64,000 bases of DNA from the NCBI GenBank assembly GCA_018340805.1, contig JACMZG010001870.1, positions 14,615,723-14,679,722 on the forward strand, in the 5' to 3' direction. This stretch comes from Microvelia longipes (Eukaryota; Arthropoda; Insecta; Hemiptera; Veliidae). Shown here piece by piece: positions 46,400-64,000 of the stretch. The position numbers and the translations under genes are program-made. Numbering within the stretch: the stretch's first letter is position 1; each line of letters starts with the position of its first letter. The notes under the pieces are model-generated. The model was not told where the DNA came from and searched no databases. It saw only the letters and a program-made list of their open reading frames with translations.

Positions 46400-47119
46400 G
46401 TTTTTAATTTATAAAAATCTAAACAGAGTCCCAAAATTAAATTTTAACTATTTGAATTTTCGCAAAAAACCCGTTTGTTGACTAGACTAATCCAGGTTTT
46501 AAAAAACCAAAACTTTTTCTCCCTCCACGGCACAAGATATTAGTTTATCTTGATAAACCTGATCAATTGTAAATGTAATTTGATTTTGTTTATTTTATAA
46601 ATAAAGGTTATTAAAGAAATAAATAAAAAAACAAGAAGAATTAAAAACATTTTAATTCATCGAGTGATGTGCTTCACAAAGTAAAACTAAAATAATTGGC
46701 CCAGATTCAATAGTTGGTTTAAGATGACGCTTCTTAAGTGTTTCATTTCATATTCCTCATTTGTATTGGTCGAGTCGAGAATAAAAGAATTTCAATGTAT
46801 TGGCAAAACGTGAGTGGCATATTTGGCATATTATTATAGTTCGTTCGTTCACGTGTTAGGTACAGTCTGGTTTAGTTTCCTCTAAACTCTCATACTTTAA
46901 GTTGTAAATATTTGAAAATTTAATCTCGCAGATTTAAAATAGAAAATGAACATGATCTTGAAAACATAAAAGTAAAATCGTAAATTTAGTTAAGTTTCCC
47001 ACACTGTTTTACATTTGAATCAAAATAATCTAAACAAAGCTGTTTCTAATTTTTTACTCTTTCCTATTTACGACTTGGTTTATAGGAATAGTTATTTACG
47101 TACCAAGGGAGGAAACAGA
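46400..47119. other. AT-rich flank of the gap
   Basis: No gene. The last ~100 bp before the Ns do not match any part of the 2.5-kb unit, so the left edge of the array lies inside the gap. Confidence 0.55.
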
Positions 47120-48049
47120 NNNNNNNNNNNNNNNNNNNNNNNNNNNNNNNNNNNNNNNNNNNNNNNNNNNNNNNNNNNNNNNNNNNNNNNNNNNNNNNNN
47201 NNNNNNNNNNNNNNNNNNNNNNNNNNNNNNNNNNNNNNNNNNNNNNNNNNNNNNNNNNNNNNNNNNNNNNNNNNNNNNNNNNNNNNNNNNNNNNNNNNNN
47301 NNNNNNNNNNNNNNNNNNNNNNNNNNNNNNNNNNNNNNNNNNNNNNNNNNNNNNNNNNNNNNNNNNNNNNNNNNNNNNNNNNNNNNNNNNNNNNNNNNNN
47401 NNNNNNNNNNNNNNNNNNNNNNNNNNNNNNNNNNNNNNNNNNNNNNNNNNNNNNNNNNNNNNNNNNNNNNNNNNNNNNNNNNNNNNNNNNNNNNNNNNNN
47501 NNNNNNNNNNNNNNNNNNNNNNNNNNNNNNNNNNNNNNNNNNNNNNNNNNNNNNNNNNNNNNNNNNNNNNNNNNNNNNNNNNNNNNNNNNNNNNNNNNNN
47601 NNNNNNNNNNNNNNNNNNNNNNNNNNNNNNNNNNNNNNNNNNNNNNNNNNNNNNNNNNNNNNNNNNNNNNNNNNNNNNNNNNNNNNNNNNNNNNNNNNNN
47701 NNNNNNNNNNNNNNNNNNNNNNNNNNNNNNNNNNNNNNNNNNNNNNNNNNNNNNNNNNNNNNNNNNNNNNNNNNNNNNNNNNNNNNNNNNNNNNNNNNNN
47801 NNNNNNNNNNNNNNNNNNNNNNNNNNNNNNNNNNNNNNNNNNNNNNNNNNNNNNNNNNNNNNNNNNNNNNNNNNNNNNNNNNNNNNNNNNNNNNNNNNNN
47901 NNNNNNNNNNNNNNNNNNNNNNNNNNNNNNNNNNNNNNNNNNNNNNNNNNNNNNNNNNNNNNNNNNNNNNNNNNNNNNNNNNNNNNNNNNNNNNNNNNNN
48001 NNNNNNNNNNNNNNNNNNNNNNNNNNNNNNNNNNNNNNNNNNNNNNNNN
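47120..48049. other. Assembly gap (N)
   Basis: 930 N. The long open frames reported through it are artefacts. The first bases after the gap are the last codons of an eIF4G-like copy. Confidence 0.99.
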
Positions 48050-48070
48050 GAAATTCAAAATAGCAAATAG
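48050..48070 (+). CDS. eIF4G-like gene, copy 0 (3' end only)
   Basis: Only the last codons (EIQNSK and stop at 48068-48070) are visible; the rest lies in the N gap. The same codons end all other copies. Confidence 0.7.
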   Translation, partial: EIQNSK

Positions 48071-48476
48071 ATTGATTTCTAATATTTCAAATTTTGTTTT
48101 ATGCTTTGCTTTGTTCTTTATGTTGTTAAAAAACTAAAAAACCAAAAAATTGTTAATGTTTATGTTGTTATAAAAAAACTAAAAAAACCAAAAAATTGTT
48201 AATGTTTTGTTGTTATAAAAAACTAAAAAAAACCAAAAAATTGTTATGTTTATGTTGTTATAAAAAAACTAAAAAAACCAAAAAAATTTCAATTGTTTTG
48301 TTTGATTTATTATTGTTAGTTTTAAGTTAAGCTTATATTTTAGTTGGTGCTTTTCAATATTTTTTAAAAAACCAAAAAATTGTTAGTGTTATTATTCGTG
48401 TTTCATTGATAGTTAATATTATTTAAATTGTTTGTGACGTCTCTATTCGTTATGTTATTATTATTATTATTATTTA

Positions 48477-48554
<78 letters not shown>

Positions 48555-48602
48555 ATTTAATATTAATATTAATATTATTATTATTATATTATAATTTTAT
48601 TA

Positions 48603-48636
<34 letters not shown>

Positions 48637-49368
48637 TATTGGTATTCTTAGTATATTTACTATTATACTTCAAGTAATTACACAAGTAATTTTATTTCGA
48701 CAAATAATCGAAAATTTTATGTTTATAATGTGATTATTAGTATCACTCTAGTTATTTCTTATAGCTTATTTTAATAATTGATGTTTTTACGGCCTATACT
48801 GAAATAAATTATTTATACCATGTTTATTGATAGTTTTAAATGTTCATCTATTTTTACATTTTCCTTCTCAACACAAATTTTGTCCATATACATATCTTTT
48901 CACATTTTTGTATTTAAAGTTTCAAAATTTAATTTCTTAAGTCTCATAGATTTTGTAAGATTTATTAATAATTTTTAATTTCTATAATAACTCACACATC
49001 TCATTAATTTTATATTCACTTAATCTGGATGCATTTTCAATTAATATTCGAATTTTTATTTATATTTCCTTTTCATTATTATCCATATTTTATTAGATTT
49101 AAATTAATTTTTAATTTCTTAACCACTTCTTTTATAAAGTTACAAAAAAATGATTTTTTGAAAATATTAAAACAAATATTTCAATGTTGTTTGGGCCGAA
49201 TATGTGTTTCATGTTAAAGCTGCATTTATTCCTCTTACTTTAATTAAATTAATTTTATTTAATCTATTTTGCTAGCCAATAAAATTCTTGATAAATTGAT
49301 AATTTTCGAAAAACAATTCTTTTGAAATTATTAATTAAAGGGAAATCACTTTTTTTAATAAATTTCAA
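48071..49368 (+). repeat. Noncoding part of unit A
   Basis: Contains a ~45-bp minisatellite (about 48121-48290; core TTGTTAATGTTTATGTTGTT plus A-rich CTAAAAAAACC), a (TTA)n tract with ATATTAATATTAAT interruptions (about 48451-48650), then AT-rich leader. A CCAATAAA box is at about 49276, ~90 bp before the ATG. No TATA box can be singled out in sequence this AT-rich. Confidence 0.85.
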
Positions 49369-50577
49369 ATGTCTAATATGAATTACAGATTTTCAAGAAA
49401 TAATTACCAACAATATAATAATAGAAATCAATCTAGAGCGAAATCGAGTTTTAAACTAGAAATGAAAACGAGTTGTTCAGTAGTTGTTAAAGCTAAACCA
49501 GTTGAATTGAAAGTGAATAAAGAAAGAATTGTTTTTAGTAGAGATGAAATGTTAAAATTCATTAATACTAAACCAATGTCTAATGATTATGTGTTGAAAT
49601 TGGCAAAATCATTTGAGTGCATTGAAATTAATGAAATTGATTTAAAACGGCTTCTAAATAAAGATGGTGTTTGTGAAAAATTCATTAATAGTTCTGAAAA
49701 GAAAGTAATGATTTGAGTTGGAAATTTGGTAGCAGAATAACAAAATTAGTTCATCATGAAAATGGTTATTTGCCACCAAAATTAAGAAAATCGAAAATCA
49801 ATGATTTGAATGCTGATTTATTGGATTTTGAGAGAAGTATAAAAAGCATCCTTAATAAAATGACACCTGAAAATTTTGAGAATTGTATTTCAGAAATTAA
49901 AAGACTTCATATTAATAGTAAAGAAAAATTAAATTGTTTTGTTGAACAAGTTTTTAATAAAGCTATTCAAGAAGAATCTTATAGTAAACTTTATTCAAAG
50001 CTTACTTGTAAATTCAATGAACTTTGTGTAGATAAACAAAGTTTTCGATCAGTTTTATTAAATAAATGTCAGCAAATGTTTAAAAAGGGTCTTGACAAAC
50101 TAATTGAAGAAGTGAAAGAATTCTGGAATGAAAAAATAAGTAAAGAAACAAATGAAAGAATGAAAATAATGTATGAAGAAAAGTATTGAGGAACAAATAA
50201 ATAAAGTAAAAGATAAATTTTTCGGTAACGGAAGATTTATATGTGAATTATATTTGTCACATCAATTTCCTGACTACATTATTTTACATGTTATTAAGAC
50301 TTATCTCAAAGCTCCATTAAACAGTATTCATATTGATGCAGCTTGTAAAATGATTGTCGTTGTTGGAAAAGATTTACATTGTGAAAATGCGAAGGGTATT
50401 GACGAGTTGTTTTTAACAATTACTGACTTGTCAGTATCAAAAGATTTGGATAACAAAACTAGATTTAAATTAAAGGATGTCATTGATATGAAAAACAGAA
50501 ACTGGCAACTCAGGCAAATACAATTACTGAAGGCTGTTGTTCCGAAAACTTTAAAAGAAATTCAAAATAGCAAATAG
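49369..50577 (+). CDS. eIF4G-like MIF4G-domain protein, copy 1 (two frameshifts as read)
   Basis: About 402 codons with no intron. Residues 1-55 are Asn/Arg/Lys-rich (MSNMNYRFSRNN). At about 56-62 FSRDEML resembles the eIF4E-binding motif YxxxxL-hydrophobic with Phe for Tyr. From about residue 150 it matches the middle MIF4G domain of eIF4G: SILNKMTPENFE, FNKAIQEESYSKLYSKL, FRSVLLNKCQQMF, GNGRFICELY, VGKDLHCENAK, RFKLKDVIDMKNRNW and PKTLKEIQ. In eIF4G this HEAT-repeat domain binds eIF4A and RNA to recruit ribosomes. The MA3 and W2 domains are absent. As read, one A is missing near 49705 and one A is extra near 50181; the two cancel in length. Probably a retro-derived or truncated paralogue. 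Confidence 0.8.
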
Positions 50578-51885
<1,308 letters not shown>

Positions 51886-53093
51886 ATGTCTAATATGAAT
51901 TACAGATTTTCAAGAAATAATTACCAACAATATAATAATAGAAATCAATCTAGAGCGAAATCGAGTTTTAAACTAGAAATGAAAACGAGTTGTTCAGTAG
52001 TTGTTAAAGCTAAACCAGTTGAATTGAAAGTGAATAAAGAAAGAATTGTTTTTTAGTAGAGATGAAATGTTAAAATTCATTAATACTAAACCAATGTCTA
52101 ATGATTATGTGTTGAAATTGGCAAAATCATTTGAGTGCATTGAAATTAATGAAATTGATTTAAAACGGCTTCTAAATAAAGATGGTGTTTGTGAAAAATT
52201 CATTAATAGTTCTGAAAAGAAAAGTAATGATTTGAGTTGGAAATTTGGTAGCAGAATAACAAAATTAGTTCATCATGAAAATGGTTATTTGCCACCAAAA
52301 TTAAGAAAATCGAAAATCAATGATTTGAATGCTGATTTATTGGATTTTGAGAGAAGTATAAAAAGCATCCTTAATAAAATGACACCTGAAAATTTTGAGA
52401 ATTGTATTTCAGAAATTAAAAGACTTCATATTAATAGTAAAGAAAAATTAAATTGTTTTGTTGAACAAGTTTTTAATAAAGCTATTCAAGAAGAATCTTA
52501 TAGTAAACTTTATTCAAAGCTTACTTGTAAATTCAATGAACTTTGTGTAGATAAACAAAGTTTTCGATCAGTTTTATTAAATAAATGTCAGCAAATGTTT
52601 AAAAAGGGTCTTGACAAACTAATTGAAGAGTGAAGAATTCTGGAATGAAAAAATAAGTAAAGAAACAAATGAAAGAATGAAAATAATGTATGAAGAAAGT
52701 ATTGAGGAACAAATAAATAAAGTAAAAGATAAATTTTTCGGTAACGGAAGATTTATATGTGAATTATATTTGTCACATCAATTTCCTGACTACATTATTT
52801 TACATGTTATTAAGACTTATCTCAAAGCTCCATTAAACAGTATTCATATTGATGCAGCTTGTAAAATGATTGTCGTTGTTGGAAAAGATTTACATTGTGA
52901 AAATGCGAAGGGTATTGACGAGTTGTTTTTAACAATTACTGACTTGTCAGTATCAAAAGATTTGGATAACAAAACTAGATTTAAATTAAAGGATGTCATT
53001 GATATGAAAAACAGAAACTGGCAACTCAGGCAAATACAATTACTGAAGGCTGTTGTTCCGAAAACTTTAAAAGAAATTCAAAATAGCAAATAG
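51886..53093 (+). CDS. eIF4G-like MIF4G-domain protein, copy 2 (frameshifted as read)
   Basis: Same protein as copy 1. An extra T in a T run at about 52046-52052 breaks the frame just at the eIF4E-binding-like motif. Two missing A near 52628-52634 break it again before the second half of the MIF4G domain. The stretch between them (195 codons) is intact and agrees with the other copies. The first defect of copy 1 is absent here. Confidence 0.8.
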
Positions 53094-54381
<1,288 letters not shown>

Positions 54382-55588
54382 ATGTCTAATATGAATTACA
54401 GATTTTCAAGAAATAATTACCAACAATATAATAAAGAAATCAATCTAGAGCGAAATCGAGTTTTAAACTAGAAATGAAAACGAGTTGTTCAGTAGTTGTT
54501 AAAGCTAAACCAGTTGAATTGAAAGTGAATAAAGAAAGAATTGTTTTTAGTAGAGATGAAATGTTAAAATTCATTAATACTAAACCAATGTCTAATGATT
54601 ATGTGTTGAAATTGGCAAAATCATTTGAGTGCATTGAAATTAATGAAATTGATTTAAAACGGCTTCTAAATAAAGATGGTGTTTGTGAAAAATTCATTAA
54701 TAGTTCTGAAAAGAAAAGTAATGATTTGAGTTGGAAATTTGGTAGCAGAATAACAAAATTAGTTCATCATGAAAATGGTTATTTGCCACCAAAATTAAGA
54801 AAATCGAAAATCAATGATTTGAATGCTGATTTATTGGATTTTGAGAGAAGTATAAAAAGCATCCTTAATAAAATGACACCTGAAAATTTTGAGAATTGTA
54901 TTTCAGAAATTAAAAGACTTCATATTAATAGTAAAGAAAAATTAAATTGTTTTGTTGAACAAGTTTTTAATAAAGCTATTCAAGAAGAATCTTATAGTAA
55001 ACTTTATTCAAAGCTTACTTGTAAATTCAATGAACTTTGTGTAGATAAACAAAGTTTTCGATCAGTTTTATTAAATAAATGTCAGCAAATGTTTAAAAAG
55101 GGTCTTGACAAACTAATTGAAGAAGTGAAAGAATTCTGGAATGAAAAAATAAGTAAAGAAACAAATGAAAGAATGAAAATAATGTATGAAGAAAGTATTG
55201 AGGACAAATAAATAAAGTAAAAGATAAATTTTTCGGTAACGGAAGATTTATATGTGAATTATATTTGTCACATCAATTTCCTGACTACATTATTTTACAT
55301 GTTATTAAGACTTATCTCAAAGCTCCATTAAACAGTATTCATATTGATGCAGCTTGTAAAATGATTGTCGTTGTTGGAAAAGATTTACATTGTGAAAATG
55401 CGAAGGGTATTGACGAGTTGTTTTTAACAATTACTGACTTGTCAGTATCAAAAGATTTGGATAACAAAACTAGATTTAAATTAAAGGATGTCATTGATAT
55501 GAAAAACAGAAACTGGCAACTCAGGCAAATACAATTACTGAAGGCTGTTGTTCCGAAAACTTTAAAAGAAATTCAAAATAGCAAATAG
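54382..55588 (+). CDS. eIF4G-like MIF4G-domain protein, copy 3 (frameshifted as read)
   Basis: Longest uninterrupted copy: 245 codons from an internal ATG at 54474 to 55211, covering the binding-like motif and most of the MIF4G domain. One base is missing near 54433 (in the Asn-rich start) and one A near 55204 (ATTGAGGACAAA). The remaining C-terminal ~120 codons match the other copies. Confidence 0.82.
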
Positions 55589-56874
<1,286 letters not shown>

Positions 56875-58079
56875 ATGTCTAATATGAATTACAGATTTTC
56901 AAGAAATAATTACCAACAATATAATAATAGAAATCAATCTAGAGCGAAATCGAGTTTTAAACTAGAAATGAAAACGAGTTGTTCAGTAGTTGTTAAAGCT
57001 AAACCAGTTGAATTGAAAGTGAATAAAGAAAGAATTGTTTTTAGTAGAGATGAAATGTTAAAATTCATTAATACTAAACCAATGTCTAATGATTATGTGT
57101 TGAAATTGGCAAAATCATTTGAGTGCATTGAAATTAATGAAATTGATTTAAAACGGCTTCTAAATAAAGATGGTGTTTGTGAAAAATTCATTAATAGTTC
57201 TGAAAAGAAAGTAATGATTTGAGTTGGAAATTTGGTAGCAGAATAACAAAATTAGTTCATCATGAAAATGGTTATTTGCCACCAAAATTAAGAAAATCGA
57301 AAATCAATGATTTGAATGCTGATTTATTGGATTTTGAGAGAAGTATAAAAAGCATCCTTAATAAAATGACACCTGAAAATTTTGAGAATTGTATTTCAGA
57401 AATTAAAAGACTTCATATTAATAGTAAAGAAAAATTAAATTGTTTTGTTGAACAAGTTTTTAATAAAGCTATTCAAGAAGAATCTTATAGTAAACTTTAT
57501 TCAAAGCTTACTTGTAAATTCAATGAACTTTGTGTAGATAAACAAAGTTTTCGATCAGTTTTATTAAATAAATGTCAGCAAATGTTTAAAAAGGGTCTTG
57601 ACAAACTAATTGAAGAAGTGAAAGAATTCTGGAATGAAAAAATAAGTAAAGAAACAAATGAAAGAATGAAAATAATGTATGAAGAAAGTATTGAGGAACA
57701 AATAAATAAAGTAAAAGATAAATTTTTCGGTAACGGAAGATTTATATGTGAATTATATTTGTCACATCAATTTCCTGACTACATTATTTTACATGTTATT
57801 AACTTATCTCAAAGCTCCATTAAACAGTATTCATATTGATGCAGCTTGTAAAATGATTGTCGTTGTTGGAAAAGATTTACATTGTGAAATGCGAAGGGTA
57901 TTGACGAGTTGTTTTTAACAATTACTGACTTGTCAGTATCAAAAGATTTGGATAACAAAACTAGATTTAAATTAAAGGATGTCATTGATATGAAAAACAG
58001 AAACTGGCAACTCAGGCAAATACAATTACTGAAGGCTGTTGTTCCGAAAACTTTAAAAGAAATTCAAAATAGCAAATAG
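56875..58079 (+). CDS. eIF4G-like MIF4G-domain protein, copy 4 (frameshifted as read)
   Basis: It shares the missing A of copy 1 (GAAAAGAAAGTAATG, near 57210), the only defect seen in two copies and so the best candidate for a real inherited variant. Two further losses follow: GA near 57802 (TTATTAACTTATCTC) and one A near 57888. The 206-codon middle frame 57219-57839 is intact. Confidence 0.8.
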
Positions 58080-59375
<1,296 letters not shown>

Positions 59376-60581
59376 ATGTCTAATATGAATTACAGATTTT
59401 CAAGAAATAATTACCAACAATATAATAATAGAAATCAATCTAGAGCGAAATCGAGTTTTAAATTAGAATGAAAACGAGTTGTTCAGTAGTTGTTAAAGCT
59501 AAACCAGTTGAATTGAAAGTGAATAAAGAAAGAATTGTTTTTAGTAGAGATGAAATGTTAAAATTCATTAATACTAAACCAATGTCTAATGATTATGTGT
59601 TGAAATTGGCAAAATCATTTGAGTGCATTGAAATTAATGAAATTGATTTAAAACGGCTTCTAAATAAAGATGGTGTTTGTGAAAAATTCATTAATAGTTC
59701 TGAAAAGAAAAGTAATGATTTGAGTTGGAAATTTGGTAGCAGAATAACAAAATTAGTTCATCATGAAAATGGTTATTTGCCACCAAAATTAAGAAAATCG
59801 AAAATCAATGATTTGAATGCTGATTTATTGGATTTTGAGAGAAGTATAAAAAGCATCCTTAATAAAATGACACCTGAAAATTTTGAGAATTGTATTTCAG
59901 AAATTAAAACTTCATATTAATAGTAAAGAAAAATTAAATTGTTTTGTTGAACAAGTTTTTAATAAAGCTATTCAAGAAGAATCTTATAGTAAACTTTATT
60001 CAAAGCTTACTTGTAAATTCAATGAACTTTGTGTAGATAAACAAAGTTTTCGATCAGTTTTATTAAATAAATGTCAGCAAATGTTTAAAAAGGGTCTTGA
60101 CAAACTAATTGAAGAAGTGAAAGAATTCTGGAATGAAAAAATAAGTAAAGAAACAAATGAAAGAATGAAAATAATGTATGAAGAAAGTATTGAGGAACAA
60201 ATAAATAAAGTAAAAGATAAATTTTTCGGTAACGCAAGATTTATATGTGAATTATATTTGTCACATCAATTTCCTGACTACATTATTTTACATGTTATTA
60301 AGACTTATCTCAAAGCTCCATTAAACAGTATTCATATTGATGCAGCTTGTAAAATGATTGTCGTTGTTGGAAAAGATTTACATTGTGAAAATGCGAAGGG
60401 TATTGACGAGTTGTTTTTAACAATTACTGACTTGTCAGTATCAAAAGATTTGGATAACAAAACTAGATTTAAATTAAAGGATGTCATTGATATGAAAAAC
60501 AGAAACTGGCAACTCAGGCAAATACAATTACTGAAGGCTGTTGTTCCGAAAACTTTAAAAGAAATTCAAAATAGCAAATAG
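59376..60581 (+). CDS. eIF4G-like MIF4G-domain protein, copy 5 (frameshifted as read)
   Basis: One base is missing near 59466, then two near 59909 (ATTAAAACTTCAT where others have AAAAGACTT). The frame 59883-60581 covers the whole second half of the MIF4G domain to the stop. It carries a rare coding substitution, GGA to GCA at about 60234 (Gly to Ala in the FFGNGRF motif). Confidence 0.8.
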
Positions 60582-61635
<1,054 letters not shown>

Positions 61636-62620
61636 TATAATTGGGTTTTGAAGTAAAAAGTGCTATTTTTTCGTATATTTTGCATTGAATCTGAATAACC
61701 AAAATTAATTTCAAGTCTAATTAATTAAATTTGATAATTATATATTTGTTATAATAATCAAACTAGCGCGGCTCATTAAAAGTAAGTAATTTTTTAAAAA
61801 AATATTTCTATGAGTTGAAATATAGGGAAACATGGGAAGACAAAAATCAATATTTTCGCTGTTTAATGTTATTTTATTTCCGTAAAGGAAGAAATGCAAC
61901 GCAAAACCAAAAGAAAAATTTGTGACGTGTATGGGAGAAAATGCCGTGAGTGAACGCGTATGTCAGAAGTGGTTTCAAAAGTTTCGTGACGGTGATACCA
62001 CATGTGAAGATGGTGCACGCTCAGGAAGGGCCATTGTTGACAGAAATGAAACGCATAGAAGATTTGATTAAGGAAAACCCATATTACACAACACGTGATA
62101 TTGCAGCTATTGTCAATGTATTCCCAAAAAACCATTTCCAACCACTTGCTTAAGATGGGTTATGTGTCTCGTATGATATATTGGTTGCCACATCATTTGA
62201 ATGAAAAAAATTTAATCGACAGATTATCAATCTGTAGTTTCATTGCTCAATCGGAATCAGGAAAGCCCATTTCTCAAAAGAATTATTACGGGTGATGAAA
62301 AATGGATTTTATAATAATGTACGGCGCAAAAGGTCTTGGGGAAAGCGTGATGAACAGCCATCAACGACAGCAGTGAAAAGTTTTCACCCTAAAAAAGGTT
62401 ATGCTGTGTATATGGTGGGACTGGAAAGGAATTATATACTATGAATTGCTTAAAGAACGTGAAAACATCGATTCCATCAAGTACTGTGCCCAGTTGGATA
62501 AGTTGAAGCAGCAATCGAGGAAAAGAGGACCGAGATTGAGCAATTAAAACTTGGCTGTAGTCACNCGCGTGATTGTAACAAATGTAAACAAACTTTTCCA
62601 TATAATTTTAGGCACCACCA
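61636..62620 (+). mobile_element. mariner-type DNA transposon relic
   Basis: The left end may be TTGGGTTTTGAAGTAAAAAG (from 61641), reminiscent of mariner terminal repeats, directly following the broken array unit. The transposase relic follows. No matching right terminal repeat was found, so the element is 3'-truncated or deleted. A lone N at 62565 lies in its tail. Confidence 0.75.
61885..62545 (+). pseudogene. mariner transposase, decayed
   Basis: Collinear mariner landmarks occur in shifting frames: GENAVSERVCQKWFQKFRDG and ARSGR in the helix-turn-helix region (61935-62030), the linker LPHHLNEKN-type motif (about 62185-62210), ITGDEKW with the first catalytic Asp (62278-62300), VRRKRSWGKRDEQPSTT (about 62317-62370), and KKVMLCIWWDWKGIIYYELL (about 62390-62450). 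The alignment ends after KYCAQLDKLKQ. The region with the second and third catalytic Asp is missing, and stops and frameshifts abound. Confidence 0.9.
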
Positions 62621-62944
62621 AAAAATATAAATGTTCGCCAATAACTTACATACTAAAAGTTCAATAACGTTAGAATTTCCACTACTACTTCATAATAAGT
62701 TCTGCTATCTGATAATAAATCGAATAGCAGTAAGAAAATAATAATTTATTGGTCTTTAAATTTTTAAAATTTAATCCTCAATGTTCAAAATGGCAACCAA
62801 TATCAAAATAAAATTTTAATGATCGATTCACCACCTCTAGATCTATTGGTTAAGTAAGACCTTATTAACTTTGGTTGTAGTAATCAGATTATAGTGAGTA
62901 AACACTCATTTCATAGATCATTTTATCACCTTTAAAAAATGTTC
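62621..62944. other. AT-rich stretch, nothing recognised
   Basis: No gene or shared repeat clearly seen. Confidence 0.4.
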
Positions 62945-63185
62945 TCTTCATGTTTTGCACTTGACCCACAGGGAACCACTTATTTCAAGAAAACTGAAAT
63001 TGGTGCAATTTTATAAAGTTTTAAAAACAATTTTTTAAAACATGCGCAATCATAAGAAGGGCTCAATTCTGGATAGGCAGACTGTACTTTTCCTTCATAA
63101 TTGAAGGTACATTTTTAGAAAAAATTTGGTTAGGAGTAGTACAAAATGTGTCACATTTTTTCAGGTCCGGCTTTCGAACTATTAG
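62945..63185. repeat. Diverged copy of the right arm of the 33-kb foldback element
   Basis: Shares CCACTTATTTCAAGA, GCGCAATCATA, GGATAGGCAGACT, CCTTCATAATT and AGTAGTACAAAATGTGTCA in the same order as 33698-33860. Only one arm is present. Confidence 0.75.
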
Positions 63186-63769
63186 GTTTACCCCATGTTT
63201 CGCAAAACAAGGAATTCGCATGGAAAAAAAGGACAAAAAAAAGAAAGAAAAGAAAACTCTTAAATAAAATGACTGAAAAGCCGATGCGAAGCCGTTGCGA
63301 CAACATTTTTACTTAATATCAAAACGCTTTCAACTTAATTGTCAGCCGTTATCTTTAGCAACGCCTTGCAACATAAATAAAAATAAGAATTATTAATGGC
63401 TAACGGCGGCTTCTGTGCTTCGTTAATTAGTAATTAATGCTTCGTAACTTTTACGAAGATTGTATAAAAGTTCAACGGAATCATAAAAGACAACATTCTT
63501 TTAAAAGGTTTAGCTTTCAAAACTGTAAAAAATTAATTGTTCTTATAAATTGTTGATCAATTTGCTTTTAAACATTTTAACAATGGAAAGATTGTTGTTT
63601 GTAATATTAATAAAACAGGGCACTTTTAATAAAAATTTTATATTTTTCTACAATCTATTTCTCCTACGCCTACTTATGTTAGAGAGTTGAAATTTGAGTT
63701 GACACTTAGTACAAGTATATCTCTTTGTCGAATAAATAAGTATTCTAAGTATCGTTTCAATACGGAGTA
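63186..63769. other. AT-rich stretch, nothing recognised
   Basis: No gene. Weak repetition of TTAATTAGTAATTAATGCTTCG-type words near 63420. Confidence 0.4.
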
Positions 63770-63960
63770 AGGCCAGTGCGCCTGGATGTAGCCCAATGCC
63801 AGGTAGGGGTCAGGGGGGGCACCGCCCCTGAAATTTTGTTTGACCTCCTCTGACGAAGTAATTTTTAGTGGAATTTCCTTATAGATGTGTGAATTCCGCC
63901 CCCTCTGGAATCTGCCCCCCCTCCCCCCTACAAATTTTGACTGGCAACGGGCCTGCCTGG
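63770..63960. repeat. GC-rich repeat end, probable transposon terminus
   Basis: Abrupt GC-rich block with GGGGGGGCACCGCCCCTG and CCCCCCCTCCCCCCTAC, ending in CTGGCAACGGGCCTG (about 63941-63955), whose complement CAGGCCCGTTGCCAG looks like a DNA-transposon end. The matching left end was not identified. Confidence 0.35.
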
Positions 63961-64000
63961 ATGGAAGATCGATAGAAATAAAACGAATGAATTTACTGTC

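Noticed and set aside
47015..48070. 351-codon open frame
   Set aside because: It runs through the N gap; only the last codons belong to a real (eIF4G-like) copy.
49029..49217. 62-codon frame upstream of each eIF4G-like copy
   Set aside because: Its conservation only reflects unit duplication. Composition is that of AT-rich leader, and the frame has no recognisable feature; one or two substitutions between units are not informative.
61950..62295. 67- and 66-codon plus-strand frames in the mariner region
   Set aside because: Out-of-frame shadows of the decayed transposase.

Overview
This is an AT-rich, repeat-dominated eukaryotic draft contig with no bacterial gene organisation. It contains a Ty3/gypsy LTR retrotransposon, a mariner relic, a Penelope-like endonuclease remnant, tRNA-derived SINEs, a hAT-type miniature element, foldback elements and many micro- and minisatellites. 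This mix points to an invertebrate, most likely an arthropod, but the species cannot be fixed from the sequence. A run of N (47120-48049) and a lone N (62565) show it is an assembled draft. Small insertions and deletions are far commoner than substitutions between repeat copies, so many broken reading frames may be uncorrected assembly errors.

Layout. 1-15.9 kb is a mosaic of dispersed repeats. Two ~560-bp SINE copies (2879-3445 minus, 12654-13211 plus) each have target-site duplications and sit inside older repeats. Family X is an inverted pair (5266-6215 and 12420-13995). Several hammerhead-ribozyme-like motifs (4842-4866, 7343-7376, 8081-8107, 10869-10896, all minus strand) occur here, with a ~28-copy 54-bp minisatellite (8785-10285) and an 8-copy GC-richer 28-bp repeat (15515-15752). 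15972-22603 is a complete gypsy-type element with 4-bp target duplication GCAC and near-identical LTRs, but frameshifted gag and pol. 22.6-47 kb is mainly noncoding. It holds a hAT-like miniature element with 8-bp duplication and an empty paralogous site (23636-24270), two foldback elements (33181-33900, 42535-42975), long (AT)n tracts, 65-bp, 63-bp and 22-bp tandem repeats, one plausible small membrane-protein ORF (27232-27450, minus) and a Penelope-like endonuclease remnant (45604-46123) followed by a fifth hammerhead-like motif.

The most striking region is 48050-61635. Five complete ~2.5-kb head-to-tail units, the tail of a sixth in the gap and a truncated seventh each carry, or carried, an intronless ~402-codon gene. 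Its product is the middle (MIF4G) domain of translation initiation factor eIF4G, with a degenerate eIF4E-binding motif upstream. Every copy is frameshifted as read, yet the differences lie at different positions and the majority sequence is open throughout. This looks like a recently homogenised, satellite-like amplification of a truncated translation-factor gene. The array ends in a decayed mariner copy, followed by a partial copy of the 33-kb foldback element and a GC-rich repeat end.

No pathway or operon can be described. Apart from the MIF4G array and one or two weak ORFs, I see no host gene that I can support.
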